DNA from: an uncultured Synechococcus sp.
GTDB lineage: Bacteria > Cyanobacteriota > Cyanobacteriia > Phormidesmidales > Phormidesmidaceae
Direction of reading: 5' to 3'
NCBI GenBank assembly: GCA_937911865.1
Contig: CALDSK010000047.1
Span: 1 to 37,389 of the forward strand
Length of the DNA stretch: 37,389 bases
Part shown: in pieces, positions 23,488 through 32,500 of the stretch
Numbering within the stretch: the stretch's first letter is position 1
Layout: every line of letters starts with the position of its first letter
Notes under the pieces: model-generated
Told to the model about the DNA's origin: nothing
Database searches by the model: none
Seen by the model: only the letters and a program-made list of their open reading frames with translations
Translations under genes and position numbers: made by a program

Positions 23488-24378
23488 TTATTTGGAGCCG
23501 CGTAATATGCCGTAGCGGATTAAGCCTCGATTGAATCCTGTGGTCATGAGTGCGATCGCCGCTGTCCCTCGAATCGTTTCTGAGCCTGCCTGCAAAATTC
23601 CGGCCACCACATTTAGATCCATCGCCGAACGCACCACATCTTGCCAAAAGAACTCGACCTGCCGCGACCAGTCTGCCAGCTTGATGTTGTTAAAGCCAAC
23701 GGTTGTTGCCAGGTCACTGTAGTCGTTAAGTGAGATGACATAGGGCAAATGGTACAAGTCGTACAGCAAATCTAAATGGTTTTGCTCGCTGCTGGTCAGC
23801 GGGCCCGCTAGCGTGTGGGTGGGGCGATGACACCAGGTGGCCATCAAGAAGGTGCCGCCCGGTTTTAGCAAGCGATAGCATTCACGCAAAAAGCCCTGCT
23901 TATCCGGCATGTGCTCGCCGCTCTCCATCGACCAGATAAAGTCGAACGAGCCGTCTGGGAATGGCGTGGACAGCGCATTCGTAACCTGAAACTGCACGGC
24001 CGGTTCGTGCGTATCATCAAAATTTTCCCAGGCTTGCAGCGCAACGCCTTGCTCTGCCGCTCTTTCCCCCGCTCTCTTTGCCTGTACGGGGCTGAGGGTA
24101 ATCCCTACGGCCTGCGCGTCAAACTTTTTTGCTAGGTACAGCGTACTGCCGCCGATGCCGCAGCCAACATCTAGAATTGTCTGCGCTGAAGACACGTCAG
24201 CCCAGCGCAGCAGCTCTTCCATCAGATCAATTTGAGCCTGCCGACGGTCTTTTCGATGCCTGCCGTCGTGGCCGTAGAATCCGTGGTGCATATGCTCTCC
24301 CCAGGTACGCTCCCACAGCGGCGAAGAGGTGTCGTAAAACTGCTGAATTCTTTGGGCGAGGGGCGTCGTCTGGGTCAT
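23488..24378 (-). CDS. SAM-dependent methyltransferase, tocopherol O-methyltransferase type
   Basis: 296 residues with a class I methyltransferase core: LDVGCGIGGSTLYLAKKF (SAM site), AVGITLSPVQAKRAGERA, DGSFDFIWSMESGEHMPDK, and LRECYRLLKPGGTFLMATWC. The N-terminal FYDTSSPLWERTWGEHMHHG followed by FYG is typical of the gamma-tocopherol methyltransferase group (VTE4, Slr0089). That group methylates gamma- to alpha-tocopherol as the last step of vitamin E synthesis. Related enzymes methylate other prenyl-quinols or alkaloids, so the substrate is inferred. ATG at 24378. No other tocopherol gene is close. Confidence 0.8.
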   Translation of the reverse strand: MTQTTPLAQRIQQFYDTSSPLWERTWGEHMHHGFYGHDGRHRKDRRQAQIDLMEELLRWADVSSAQTILDVGCGIGGSTLYLAKKFDAQAVGITLSPVQAKRAGERAAEQGVALQAWENFDDTHEPAVQFQVTNALSTPFPDGSFDFIWSMESGEHMPDKQGFLRECYRLLKPGGTFLMATWCHRPTHTLAGPLTSSEQNHLDLLYDLYHLPYVISLNDYSDLATTVGFNNIKLADWSRQVEFFWQDVVRSAMDLNVVAGILQAGSETIRGTAAIALMTTGFNRGLIRYGILRGSK

Positions 24379-24547
24379 AGCAGGTTGCGTTTATCAGTAA
24401 TGAGAAGCGTTATGAAAGGTTGTCAAAGGAGTTCGTCTCTGTCGCAGCTATTCTAACGAGAAGCAGTTGGCACATCATCCCTCATGATGAAAGGATATGG
24501 TCTGATACCTTTGGTTACATCCATCCGCGCTGCGCCGCCCATCCACC

Positions 24548-25885
24548 ATGATGACCGTTCCCAGGACTATTTGCATTGGCTTTCTTGCCCTGATTACCGT
24601 GGGTACAGTGTTGCTAATGCTGCCGTTTGCAACTGCTAGCGGCGATTGGAATAATCCGCTGGTGGCTCTGTTCACAGCGACCTCAGCGGTTTGTGTGACT
24701 GGCTTAATTGTGGTGGATACGGGCAGCTATTTCTCTTCTTTTGGCCAGGGGATTGTCCTCACGCTGATTCAGCTGGGCGGGTTGGGATACATGACAGCGA
24801 CTACGCTGTTACTACTGTTGATTGGACGAAAGCTTTGCCTTAAAGACCGTTTGGCTATTCAGCAGGCGATGGATACTGCTGAGCTATCGAATGTGAAGGC
24901 GCTGCTGGTATCGATTATTTCGATGACGTTTATTTTTGAGCTAACGGGTGCCTTTTGCCTGATGCCGACGTTTACTGAAGACTTTGGCACGGGTAGGGCC
25001 CTTTGGCTGTCTATTTTTCACAGCATTAGCGCTTTCAATAATGCCGGGTTTAGTTTGTTCTCAGATAGCCTGGTGCAGTATGCAGAAAGCGCTTGGCCGA
25101 TGGCGGTGATTTCGGCGCTGATTGTGCTCGGCGGGATTGGCTATCAGGTGATTATGGAGGCGTTTCGTTGGATACGCGATCGCCTCTACCGCCGCAAAGA
25201 GCACAACGTTTTCTCGCTGCACTTCAAAATTGTGACGAGTACAACCCTATTTTTGCTGGCGATTGGAACGTTAGGATTTTTGTTTATTGAATACGACAAT
25301 CCGGCGACACTGGCTAACAAAAGCGTTGGTGTGAAGATGTTGCTAGCTGGCTTTCAGTCGGTGGTGATGCGTACGGCAGGGTTTAATTCAATCGATATTG
25401 GCGCGATGGAGACCAGCGCGCTGTTTGTCGCGATCGCCCTGATGTTTGTTGGTGCTAGCCCAGGCAGTACTGGCGGTGGCATCAAAACCACGACAGTTCG
25501 CATTTTGCTGATGAGTACTAAGGCGGCACTTCAGGGTAAAGAGCAGGTCACCTGCTATCAGCGTCAGATTCCCACTGCCCGTATTCTTAAAGCCCTTGCT
25601 GTTGTTGTTGCTTCTGCCATCAGCGTAGTGATTATCACGACCTGCATTTCTCTAAGCGATCCTGAGCTCACTTTTATCAGCATCTTGTTTGAAGCGGTTT
25701 CTGCCTTTGCTACCGTGGGCCTATCTACAGGCATTACAGCCGATCTTTCTACGATGGGTCAGTTGTTTATTATTGTGACTATGTATATTGGCAGAGTCGG
25801 TATTTTGCTACTGATGTCTGCGCTACTGGGCGACCCTAGCCCAAGCGTTATTCGCTACCCCGAAGAAGATTTGCTGACAGGCTAA
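24548..25885 (+). CDS. ktrB: potassium/sodium transporter subunit KtrB (TrkH/NtpJ family)
   Basis: Ion-conducting membrane subunit of the sodium-dependent potassium uptake system Ktr. The 445-residue protein has four repeated M1-P-M2 units. Their pore loops are visible: TSAVCVTGLIVVD, SAFNNAGFSLF, VVMRTAGFNSIDIG and SAFATVGLSTGI, each with the filter-region glycine. The SPGSTGGGIKTTT motif is also characteristic. In Synechocystis, KtrB works with the nucleotide-binding KtrA and with KtrE. Neither gene is in this window, so the subunits must be encoded elsewhere. Two adjacent ATGs (24548 and 24551) can start it. Confidence 0.93.
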   Translation: MMTVPRTICIGFLALITVGTVLLMLPFATASGDWNNPLVALFTATSAVCVTGLIVVDTGSYFSSFGQGIVLTLIQLGGLGYMTATTLLLLLIGRKLCLKDRLAIQQAMDTAELSNVKALLVSIISMTFIFELTGAFCLMPTFTEDFGTGRALWLSIFHSISAFNNAGFSLFSDSLVQYAESAWPMAVISALIVLGGIGYQVIMEAFRWIRDRLYRRKEHNVFSLHFKIVTSTTLFLLAIGTLGFLFIEYDNPATLANKSVGVKMLLAGFQSVVMRTAGFNSIDIGAMETSALFVAIALMFVGASPGSTGGGIKTTTVRILLMSTKAALQGKEQVTCYQRQIPTARILKALAVVVASAISVVIITTCISLSDPELTFISILFEAVSAFATVGLSTGITADLSTMGQLFIIVTMYIGRVGILLLMSALLGDPSPSVIRYPEEDLLTG

Positions 25886-25975
25886 TAGCTTTAATCCGAA
25901 ACCTGTAAATTTAAAGGCGCAAGCTTGTTGGACTAAAGAGTACAGACTTTAGAGAAATCAAAAGAGGCGAAAAGA

Positions 25976-26512
25976 TTAGCCCCTCAACTTTTGGGTGGTC
26001 GTTACCAAGCTTTGAGCAAAGCTATCTAGTCGCTCAGAGAGTTTGGCATCAGTGAGCTTGCCATTTTCATCAAAAGCTTTCCAGGCTTGACCGATCGCGA
26101 TTTGTTCTGGGATTGACCAAGCATGAACCCACCGCATAATAATGCGCATTTCGTTAAGGGCGTTGCTGTTGGGTTGGCCACCCAACACGCTAATAAATCC
26201 GGTGACTTTGCCGCTAAATTCATCAAAACTCATCAAATCCAGAGCGTTTTTAATAACGCCGCTAATGCTGCCGTGATACTCAGGCGTGGCTAGAATAATC
26301 GCATCGGCACCTTTCACTGTAGACTTCAGCCGTTCTACATCTGGATAGTCCGGGTAGTCGCTACCGCCATCGACAAAGGGCAGATTCATTTTTTTAAGAT
26401 CCAGCACCTGCGTTTCCGCTCCCAAGGCTGCGGTTCGCTCAATGGCTAGATGCAGTGCCTGCATACTGTACGAATCTTTTCTAAGGCTGCCGCCGATGCC
26501 AACTATTTTCAT
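25976..26512 (-). CDS. NADPH-dependent FMN reductase
   Basis: Flavodoxin-fold oxidoreductase of 178 residues. GGSLRKDSYSMQALHLA is the FMN phosphate-binding loop, TPEYHGSISGVIKNALD is the flavin-ring segment, and SVLGGQPNSNALNEMRIIMR the last conserved block. The family reduces FMN, quinones, chromate or azo compounds with NADPH, and the natural substrate here is not known. ATG at 26512. It lies 76 bases downstream of the MFS gene on the same strand, so both may belong to one small operon. It converges with ktrB. Confidence 0.92.
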   Translation of the reverse strand: MKIVGIGGSLRKDSYSMQALHLAIERTAALGAETQVLDLKKMNLPFVDGGSDYPDYPDVERLKSTVKGADAIILATPEYHGSISGVIKNALDLMSFDEFSGKVTGFISVLGGQPNSNALNEMRIIMRWVHAWSIPEQIAIGQAWKAFDENGKLTDAKLSERLDSFAQSLVTTTQKLRG

Positions 26513-26588
26513 GAGGTTGAGTGTTCCTTATCTAAGAGAGCAATAGGTGAGAGCAGTAGGTTGAGGCTATTAGCTTAAGACGGATAGT

Positions 26589-27818
26589 TCAAGATTGGCC
26601 AACGGTGCTAGCAACCAGGCGGCAGACCTGCTTTTTGGAGGTCCATAGTATTGTTGCAACAACAGCCAGTAGCACGCCTGCCAGACCGTAGGTTGCGGTT
26701 AATCCGAAAGTCTCGGTCACTGGCTGTGACGCTATCGGAGAGAGAAACTGTCCGAGAAACATAAAAGTGGTCAGGCCGCCGAGAGCTCTGCCTCTAAGGG
26801 CATTAGGTACTTCGTTGGAGGCCCAGACGTTTAGGTTTGGCATGATGAGGCCCAATCCAATACCGACAGGCATGAGTACTAGCAGCATGAGCCAGTAGCC
26901 ACCAGCCAATCCGATGCCGATGTAGCCCAGCCCCATCAGGCCGAATGCGATCGCCAGTATGCTAATAAAGCTAAAGCGTTTTTTGAGCTTGCCGTAGTTC
27001 ATAGATGCGATCGCGCTAAAGAAAGTGCAGAGTGCGATCGCGAGCCCTGTTCTTGTTCCGCCTGCACCGGTCAATTGCTCTAGGTAAAATGGCATCTGCA
27101 CAGGGATGAGATAAAACACCACCTGTTGCAACAGGGCCGCACCGTAAATCAAAATCAACAGCTTGATTGGCAGTGATTCGTGAGCTGTTGTTTCGGATGT
27201 GCTCACACCGACAGAAGCTGCTGTCTCCGGTTCGTATAGCGACAGAAATATTGTTGGTATAAGCAGCCAGGAAAACAAATAAATTAGAAACGGAAACCGC
27301 CAGTCCAGATCGGCAATGAAGCCGCCGACTGATAAGAACAAGACGCCACCAAACCCCATAAAAGCTGCCTGCAACCCCATAAAGTTGGCTCTGGCATCTC
27401 CCTGGTAATAGTCTGCAATGAGAGTTGTTGCACTGACCATTACACCCGCGACCGCTAAGCCCAATAGCGCTCTGCCAGCCAAAATCGCAAAAATTGAATT
27501 TAGCCAAAAGCCAGAACTCCCAGCTAGTCCATACAAAATCGCAGACCCTAGCAGCAGCGGCTTGCGGCCTATACTATCTACACCCTGCCCCGCAAGCGGC
27601 GAGCCAATAACGATAAATAAAGCCGGTACGGTCAGCACCAGCCTTACCCAAAAATCAGAATTCGCTACTTCAGAAAAATGCGTTTGCATAGCCGGTAGCG
27701 AAGGCGCAATGGTTGCCCCGGACATTACCGTTAGCGTGCTTACGAGCAGTAAAGTCGCTCTGATTAACCAATTGTCAGGGTTGTGTTTGTTTGGCTTGTT
27801 AGCGGTAGCATCTGCCAT
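26589..27818 (-). CDS. major facilitator superfamily transporter, drug-efflux type
   Basis: 409 residues with 12 predicted membrane helices. The motif-A region GQGVDSIGRKPLLL lies between helices 2 and 3, and the first helix ends with SGATIAPSLPAMQTHF, typical of DHA-type multidrug exporters. AGVMVSATTLIADYY matches the motif-C position loosely. The substrate is unknown. It is followed on the same strand by an FMN reductase. ATG at 27818. Nothing in the sequence suggests recent transfer. Confidence 0.9.
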   Translation of the reverse strand: MADATANKPNKHNPDNWLIRATLLLVSTLTVMSGATIAPSLPAMQTHFSEVANSDFWVRLVLTVPALFIVIGSPLAGQGVDSIGRKPLLLGSAILYGLAGSSGFWLNSIFAILAGRALLGLAVAGVMVSATTLIADYYQGDARANFMGLQAAFMGFGGVLFLSVGGFIADLDWRFPFLIYLFSWLLIPTIFLSLYEPETAASVGVSTSETTAHESLPIKLLILIYGAALLQQVVFYLIPVQMPFYLEQLTGAGGTRTGLAIALCTFFSAIASMNYGKLKKRFSFISILAIAFGLMGLGYIGIGLAGGYWLMLLVLMPVGIGLGLIMPNLNVWASNEVPNALRGRALGGLTTFMFLGQFLSPIASQPVTETFGLTATYGLAGVLLAVVATILWTSKKQVCRLVASTVGQS

Positions 27819-27841
27819 ATAAGCTTTGCTATTTGTTTTAA

Positions 27842-27901
27842 GGGGACTTAGAGGTTTTATGGGGGCTTAGAGGCGCTCAGAAGGGCTTAGAGAAGCTGGC
27901 A
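27842..27901. repeat. about 20-bp degenerate tandem repeat, three copies
   Basis: GGGGACTTAGAGG (27842), GGGGGCTTAGAGG (27861) and AAGGGCTTAGAGAAG (27881) share the core GGGxCTTAGAG at spacings of 19 and 20 bases. It lies just upstream of the MFS start codon (27818, minus strand), within what should be its leader. Confidence 0.7.
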
Positions 27902-28039
27902 AAAGGCCTACAGCTACCTCCTAAAGATACTTATATCGGTTGCCAAGAGAGAGATTAATCTCTCTAATGACACAAACCTAAGGTTACGGTTCTGACATGC
28001 CGCTATGTAAGTTGAGAACAGCCATAAGGACTGCCGCAA

Positions 28040-28070
28040 GAAAAAAGCGGCTACTCGTAAAAGTAACCGC
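28040..28070 (-). terminator. rho-independent terminator of ho1
   Basis: On the minus strand the arms GCGGTTACT (28070-28062) and AGTAGCCGC (28055-28047) pair with one mismatch around a six-base loop, followed at once by TTTTTTCTT. It lies about 60 bases after the ho1 stop codon. The orientation of the T-run assigns it to ho1 rather than to anything on plus. Confidence 0.88.
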
Positions 28071-28128
28071 CTCTTTCTATTATTTTGAAGTGTAATTCTC
28101 AGAGTCTATGAACAGAGTTTATAGACTT

Positions 28129-28845
28129 TTAGCCCTCAGTCGCTAGCTCCGTGCTGCCACGGCGACGGCCACCGGTTAGGGTGTTGAACAACATGGTGCC
28201 AATTGCCTTAACAAGGTTACCTTCTAGCTCTTGGAATAGCTCCATATTGATACCAAAAGCATCGTTAGCCTCTTCCACAATAGCGTCAGCTGTTGCATCA
28301 TCTACAGGAGCTTCACCTAAGGAGGCACGGTAGTTGTTCTTGAAGGCTTTCTCATCTTCGATAGTAGGGAATTCATAAAAAGCAACGCCATCGCTGCCGT
28401 TCAGATTCATTGCCCGTTGCGAAATGGTCTTAAGGATTTGACCACCGGAGAGATCGCCCAAGTAACGCGTGTAGGAGTGACCAACTAGCAGCTCAGGCTG
28501 AGTGGCTGAAATCTCACGAATGCGATCAACGTACTTTTGGCCGCCCTTGGACAGAACGATTTCATCGCGCCAATTAGGACCGTAGTAGAAGGCTAAGTCT
28601 TCTTCTAGGCTCTGCTTGCGGTTGAGTTCAGGGAAGTAAATCTTAGAAACAATCGGATGGTCTTTATGCTTTTCTAGCTCTTCTTCCATTGCGCAATAGA
28701 TGAAGTAGAAGTTTCCAACAAGCTTACGGTAAGACTTTTTCTCCACCACACCGCGCAGAAAGCATCGAACAAATCCGACGTTTTCGGCCATAGTGTGAGC
28801 TTTTTTAGTGCCCTCACGGAGCTGGGTCGCTAAATTGTTGCTCAT
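28129..28845 (-). CDS. ho1: haem oxygenase HO1
   Basis: Ferredoxin-dependent enzyme that opens haem to biliverdin IXalpha, the precursor of phycocyanobilin for phycobilisomes and phytochromes, releasing CO and iron. The 238-residue product has the family motifs: the proximal haem ligand His17 in GTKKAHTMAENVGFVRCF, FYFIYCAMEEEL, YFPELNRKQSLEEDLAFYYG, and the distal helix SYTRYLGDLSGGQILK. Length and motifs agree with the constitutive, aerobic HO1 type of cyanobacteria. It has its own terminator and lies alone between gyrB and the MFS gene. ATG at 28845. Confidence 0.95.
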   Translation of the reverse strand: MSNNLATQLREGTKKAHTMAENVGFVRCFLRGVVEKKSYRKLVGNFYFIYCAMEEELEKHKDHPIVSKIYFPELNRKQSLEEDLAFYYGPNWRDEIVLSKGGQKYVDRIREISATQPELLVGHSYTRYLGDLSGGQILKTISQRAMNLNGSDGVAFYEFPTIEDEKAFKNNYRASLGEAPVDDATADAIVEEANDAFGINMELFQELEGNLVKAIGTMLFNTLTGGRRRGSTELATEG

Positions 28846-28947
28846 GAGTGTTAATACGTGTTTGATTAATTTAAAGCTTAGAATGAGCCTCTATCTAAGG
28901 AAAGATTTCGCAACATTTTTTCATGCTTGGCAAAATATAGCGTATTC

Positions 28948-28983
28948 AAAACCCTTCTAACAGCAGTTTGTTAGAAGGGTTTT
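28948..28983. terminator. strong hairpin terminator between gyrB and ho1
   Basis: Perfect 15-bp arms at 28948-28962 and 28969-28983 (AAAACCCTTCTAACA and its complement) surround a six-base loop, with four T residues completing the 3' arm in either direction. It lies about 140 bases beyond the gyrB stop and 100 bases before the ho1 start, both on minus. It therefore most likely ends gyrB transcription and insulates ho1. Confidence 0.88.
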
Positions 28984-29090
28984 CATCACTTACATCAAGA
29001 CATAACAACCGGACGTGTGTTCTCAGATGCTGTCTTAACTATCTCAGCGTCTCAGCGCATAGTTATCGGCGTCCTCAGATACAAACGTAC

Positions 29091-29132
29091 CTAGATATCT
29101 AAACCCTAGATATCTAGGGTTTAGATATCTAG
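29091..29132. repeat. perfect 42-bp palindrome covering the gyrB stop codon
   Basis: The 21 bases from 29091 are exactly the reverse complement of the 21 bases ending at 29132, with no spacer. It is built from three copies of the small palindrome AGATATCT separated by AAACCC and GGGTTT. The gyrB stop (complement of 29121-29123) and its last codons (LDI) lie inside the right arm. In RNA it could form a stem of about 19 bp with a tiny loop, but there is no T-run after it on either strand. Confidence 0.97.
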
Positions 29133-31058
29133 ATCAGTCATGTTTAGTTTTGGACCGTAAGTTTCAATAAACTCGCGGCGAGGTGCAACGCGATCGCCCA
29201 TCAAAACCGTAAAGATCCGATCGGCCTCTGCCGCATCCTCAATCTCTACTCGCTTGAGCGTTCGAGACTCAGGGTTCATGGTGGTATCCCACAGTTGCTG
29301 AGGCATCATCTCACCCAATCCCTTAAATCGCTGAATGTTGTATTTAGCGTTGTCGGGCAGTGCGGCAATACCGTCTGCTAGCTCTTTTTCGCTGTAACAA
29401 TAGGTATGGTTTTTACCCCGCTCTAGCTTGTACAGCGGTGGGCAAGCAATATAGATATAGCCCTGATCGACCAGGTCGCGCTGATAGCGGTAGAAGAAGG
29501 TGAGTAGCAGCGTGCGAATATGCGCGCCGTCTACGTCTGCATCAGTCATCAGGCAGATGCGGTGATAGCGCAGGTTGTCAGGTGCAAAGTCTTCGCCTTT
29601 AATCCCGAGCCCTAGTGCGGTGATCAACGATTGCACTTCGTTGTTCTTATAAATTTTAGAATCGTCGGTTTTCTCAATATTGAGAATCTTGCCGCGCAAC
29701 GGCAAGATGGCCTGGAAACGGCGATCGCGTCCTTGTTTTGCGCTGCCGCCTGCAGAGTCCCCCTCTACGATGAAGATCTCCGATTCGGACGGATCGCGAG
29801 AGCTACAGTCGGAGAGCTTGCCGGGAAGCGTAGAAGACTCCAGCACTGACTTACGACGAACCAGGTCACGTGCTTTTTTCGCGGCTTCTGCCGCATTAAA
29901 GGCCTGAATCGCCTTTTCCAAAATGGCGTCAGCCACGTTGGGGTTAAAGTCTAAATATTCTGTAAGTGCCTCTCCGACCAGAGAATCAACAATCCCGCGA
30001 ACTTCAGTGTTGCCGAGCTTCGTTTTGGTCTGACCTTCAAATTCAGGCTCGGGTACTTTAACCGATACCACTGCGGTTAAGCCTTCGCGAATGTTTTCGC
30101 CTGCCATGTTCGATTCACCGTCTTTACGCTTTTTGCGCTTGCGGGCAATCACGTTCATGGTACGTGTGAGTACCGCCTTGAGGCCTTCTAAGTGGGTGCC
30201 ACCGTCAACGGTTCGAATATTGTTGGCAAAGCCCATTAGGTTGTCAGAAAAGGCATCGCCGCACCACTGCAAGGCCGCTTCAACCTGCACGCCGTTCTTA
30301 TCCGAATTGACGTATATAACGTCGGGATGAAGCGGCTCTTTGCCATTGTTGATGTAATCGACGTACTCCTTAATGCCGCCCTGGTAGCAGTAGTGAGCAA
30401 CCCGAGGCTCGTCTGTCTTCGTTAGCTCTAGTCGATAGTCCGTAAAGGTGATATCTACGCCAGCATTTAGATAGGCGAGTTCTCGTAGGCGTCTAGCCAG
30501 GGTGTCGTAGTCGAACTCGACAGTATGCGTAAAAATAGTGGCATCTGGCTTGAAAACGACCTGTGTGCCGGTTTTGCTGCTGCCTTTTTGAGTTTTGAGT
30601 GTCCCGATTGGGTTCCCCCGCTCGAAGCGCTGCGTGTGAATTTTTCCCTCACGCCAGACGGTGACTTCTACCCATTCAGAAAGGGCATTTACTACAGAGA
30701 CGCCCACACCGTGCAGACCACCCGAAACCTTGTAGCCGCTGTCGCCGCCGAACTTACCGCCAGCGTGCAGTACCGTTAGCACCGTTTCTAGCGCCGACTT
30801 TCCGGTGGTGGGGTGAATGTCGGTGGGAATGCCACGACCGTCGTCGGTTACCGTAACCGAGCCGTCCACATTCAGCGCCGCTGTAATATGCGTACAGTGT
30901 CCGGCCAATGCCTCATCAACGGCGTTATCGACAACTTCGTATACTAGGTGGTGCAGTCCTCTTGGACCGGTGCTGCCGATGTACATCCCCGGACGCTTCC
31001 GTACAGGTTCAAGTCCTTCTAAGACCTGAATTTGCTGAGCGCCGTAGTTATTCGCCAT
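29121..31058 (-). CDS. gyrB: DNA gyrase subunit B
   Basis: ATPase and TOPRIM subunit of gyrase, which introduces negative supercoils. The ATG at 31058 is chosen because AGGAG lies upstream at proper spacing and [20 protein letters not shown] is the usual opening, giving 645 residues. Conserved blocks: [20 protein letters not shown], the ATP-binding [24 protein letters not shown] and [12 protein letters not shown], the metal-binding TOPRIM motifs [15 protein letters not shown] and [13 protein letters not shown], and [15 protein letters not shown]. The stop codon lies within a perfect palindrome. It is divergent from miaA. Confidence 0.98.
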   Translation of the reverse strand: MANNYGAQQIQVLEGLEPVRKRPGMYIGSTGPRGLHHLVYEVVDNAVDEALAGHCTHITAALNVDGSVTVTDDGRGIPTDIHPTTGKSALETVLTVLHAGGKFGGDSGYKVSGGLHGVGVSVVNALSEWVEVTVWREGKIHTQRFERGNPIGTLKTQKGSSKTGTQVVFKPDATIFTHTVEFDYDTLARRLRELAYLNAGVDITFTDYRLELTKTDEPRVAHYCYQGGIKEYVDYINNGKEPLHPDVIYVNSDKNGVQVEAALQWCGDAFSDNLMGFANNIRTVDGGTHLEGLKAVLTRTMNVIARKRKKRKDGESNMAGENIREGLTAVVSVKVPEPEFEGQTKTKLGNTEVRGIVDSLVGEALTEYLDFNPNVADAILEKAIQAFNAAEAAKKARDLVRRKSVLESSTLPGKLSDCSSRDPSESEIFIVEGDSAGGSAKQGRDRRFQAILPLRGKILNIEKTDDSKIYKNNEVQSLITALGLGIKGEDFAPDNLRYHRICLMTDADVDGAHIRTLLLTFFYRYQRDLVDQGYIYIACPPLYKLERGKNHTYCYSEKELADGIAALPDNAKYNIQRFKGLGEMMPQQLWDTTMNPESRTLKRVEIEDAAEADRIFTVLMGDRVAPRREFIETYGPKLNMTDLDI

Positions 31059-31505
31059 GCATTTTTCTCCTGAAGTCAATAGTGGCTGACGGGCTGGTGG
31101 CTGCCAAGGCCGTCTTTGGTTGCTTTAGCGGCTATGTACCTTATGTAGATACAGCCAGTTTTTTATAGTTTCTCTAGCCGGGTTCCCGCTCAGACCACTC
31201 TTCATTTTTTGGGTTGTTTTTGGGTAGTGTCTTTTGGATATCAGACTAAGCTTTTTCCTGGGCTTTTTTGCTAGGCTTTTTCCTGGGCTTTTCGGACCCG
31301 CTTGTAGCTCACAGTTTTTTTAGACTGCTGAGGTCCATTTAAGCAGGCAGATAAACATCAAAATGATAAATCTGTCTACGGATTCTAACACAAAGGCGTT
31401 AAAAGCGATTTTAGAGCTATCTCAGCGCGATTCTAAAATGAGGGTCGTAGTGCCTTTTTAAAGTGTCGTCTACGTACTCTCTTTTTTACCTCCTAAGCAG
31501 TTCTT
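31059..31505. other. divergent intergenic region between gyrB and miaA
   Basis: 447 bases that should contain the promoters of both genes. It is T-rich on plus, with an imperfect 22-bp direct repeat at 31246-31292 (separate entry). I cannot point to a convincing -35/-10 pair by eye. No credible small gene was seen. Confidence 0.55.
31246..31292. repeat. 22-bp direct repeat, two copies, period 25
   Basis: Copies at 31246-31267 and 31271-31292 share CTA-R-GCTTTTTCCTGGGC followed by TTTT, with a single difference (A or G at the fourth base), separated by three bases. It lies in the leader region upstream of gyrB (minus strand). Confidence 0.88.
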
Positions 31506-32447
31506 TTGTACCAGTTGAAATCTTCTTTGATTATAGTCGTTGGACCGACGGCTTCGGGTAAGTCCAGCTTGGCGATGGCCTTGGCCCAGCGATCGCAGGC
31601 CCGAGCTATGCCTACTGCTATTTTGAGCGCGGATTCACGGCAGGTGTATCGGGCGTTTGATATTGGTACGGCGAAGCCTTCTGTATTAGACCAGGCCAAG
31701 GTGCCGCACTATTTTGTGGATATTTGTGAGCCAACAGCGGTATTGACGGTAGCTGACTATCAGCAGCGGGCTCAGGCGGTGATTGCCAGGATGCACCAGA
31801 GCGGCGAGCAGCCAATGCTGGTCGGTGGAACGGGGCTGTATGTGAATGCGATCGCTAAAGGCCTGAAAATTCCGAGAGTCCCGCCACATGCTGAGCTGCG
31901 ATCGCAGCTAACAACTCTGGGTCAGCCACTGTGCTACAAGCTGCTAAAACAGGTGGATACCGCTGCGACTGAACGCATTCACCCAAATGACCAGGTACGG
32001 ACGCTGCGGGCGCTCGAAGTGTATTACGTCACAGGAAAGAGTATTTCGAGTCAGCAGGGAGAAGATCCGCCGAGCTATCCGATCCTATATATAGGACTAG
32101 CGTGTGCGCCGGAAGTATTGCGCTCACGCATCACCCTCCGTACGCATCAGATGATTGAACAAGGACTGGTGGCAGAAGTGTCGGACTTAATCGAAAAGTA
32201 TGGCGCAAAGCTGCCACTGCTGAGAACTTTGGGTTACGCAGAAATAGTGCAGCACCTAGCAGGAGAGATGTCGCTGGAGAAAGCGATTGAATTAACGATT
32301 CAGCACACCTGCCAGTTTGCTAAGCGTCAGCGAACGTGGTTTCAGAAAGAGCCTAGAATTGAATGGTTTGCCGCAGACAATCCGGCCCTAGTAGACCAGG
32401 TTTCTACGCGGGTTGATGAATTCTTGCAGCTAGAGCCGCGCGGCTAA
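31506..32447 (+). CDS. miaA: tRNA dimethylallyltransferase MiaA
   Basis: Adds a dimethylallyl group to A37 of tRNAs that read codons beginning with U. The 313-residue product has the P-loop GPTASGKS (residues 13-20), ILSADSRQVYRAFDIGTAKP, VPHYFVDI, MLVGGTGLYVNAIAKGL and LRTLGYAEIVQHL, all standard for MiaA. No ATG or GTG can start it. An in-frame TAA sits at 31494-31496 and the first candidates are TTG at 31506 and TTG at 31515. The next ATG lies inside the P-loop helix and would destroy the fold. No clear Shine-Dalgarno is seen. It converges with ccmO. Confidence 0.93.
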   Translation: MYQLKSSLIIVVGPTASGKSSLAMALAQRSQARAMPTAILSADSRQVYRAFDIGTAKPSVLDQAKVPHYFVDICEPTAVLTVADYQQRAQAVIARMHQSGEQPMLVGGTGLYVNAIAKGLKIPRVPPHAELRSQLTTLGQPLCYKLLKQVDTAATERIHPNDQVRTLRALEVYYVTGKSISSQQGEDPPSYPILYIGLACAPEVLRSRITLRTHQMIEQGLVAEVSDLIEKYGAKLPLLRTLGYAEIVQHLAGEMSLEKAIELTIQHTCQFAKRQRTWFQKEPRIEWFAADNPALVDQVSTRVDEFLQLEPRG

Positions 32448-32500
32448 GCGCAGTGCCTGTTACAGCTTCTTTTAATTGCAGTGATTACAGCTTCTGTTGA

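Larger units (their letters stand above)
27819..28128. other. intergenic region between ho1 and the MFS gene
   Basis: 310 bases between two minus-strand genes. It holds the ho1 terminator (28040-28070) and, near the MFS start, a degenerate repeat in which CTTAGAG recurs at 27847, 27866 and 27886, within G-rich units of about 20 bases. No small gene is evident. Confidence 0.6.

Noticed and set aside
25933..25952. Hairpin CTAAAG/CTTTAG between ktrB and the FMN reductase gene
   Set aside because: Only six AT-rich base pairs and no adjacent T-run, so not a credible terminator.
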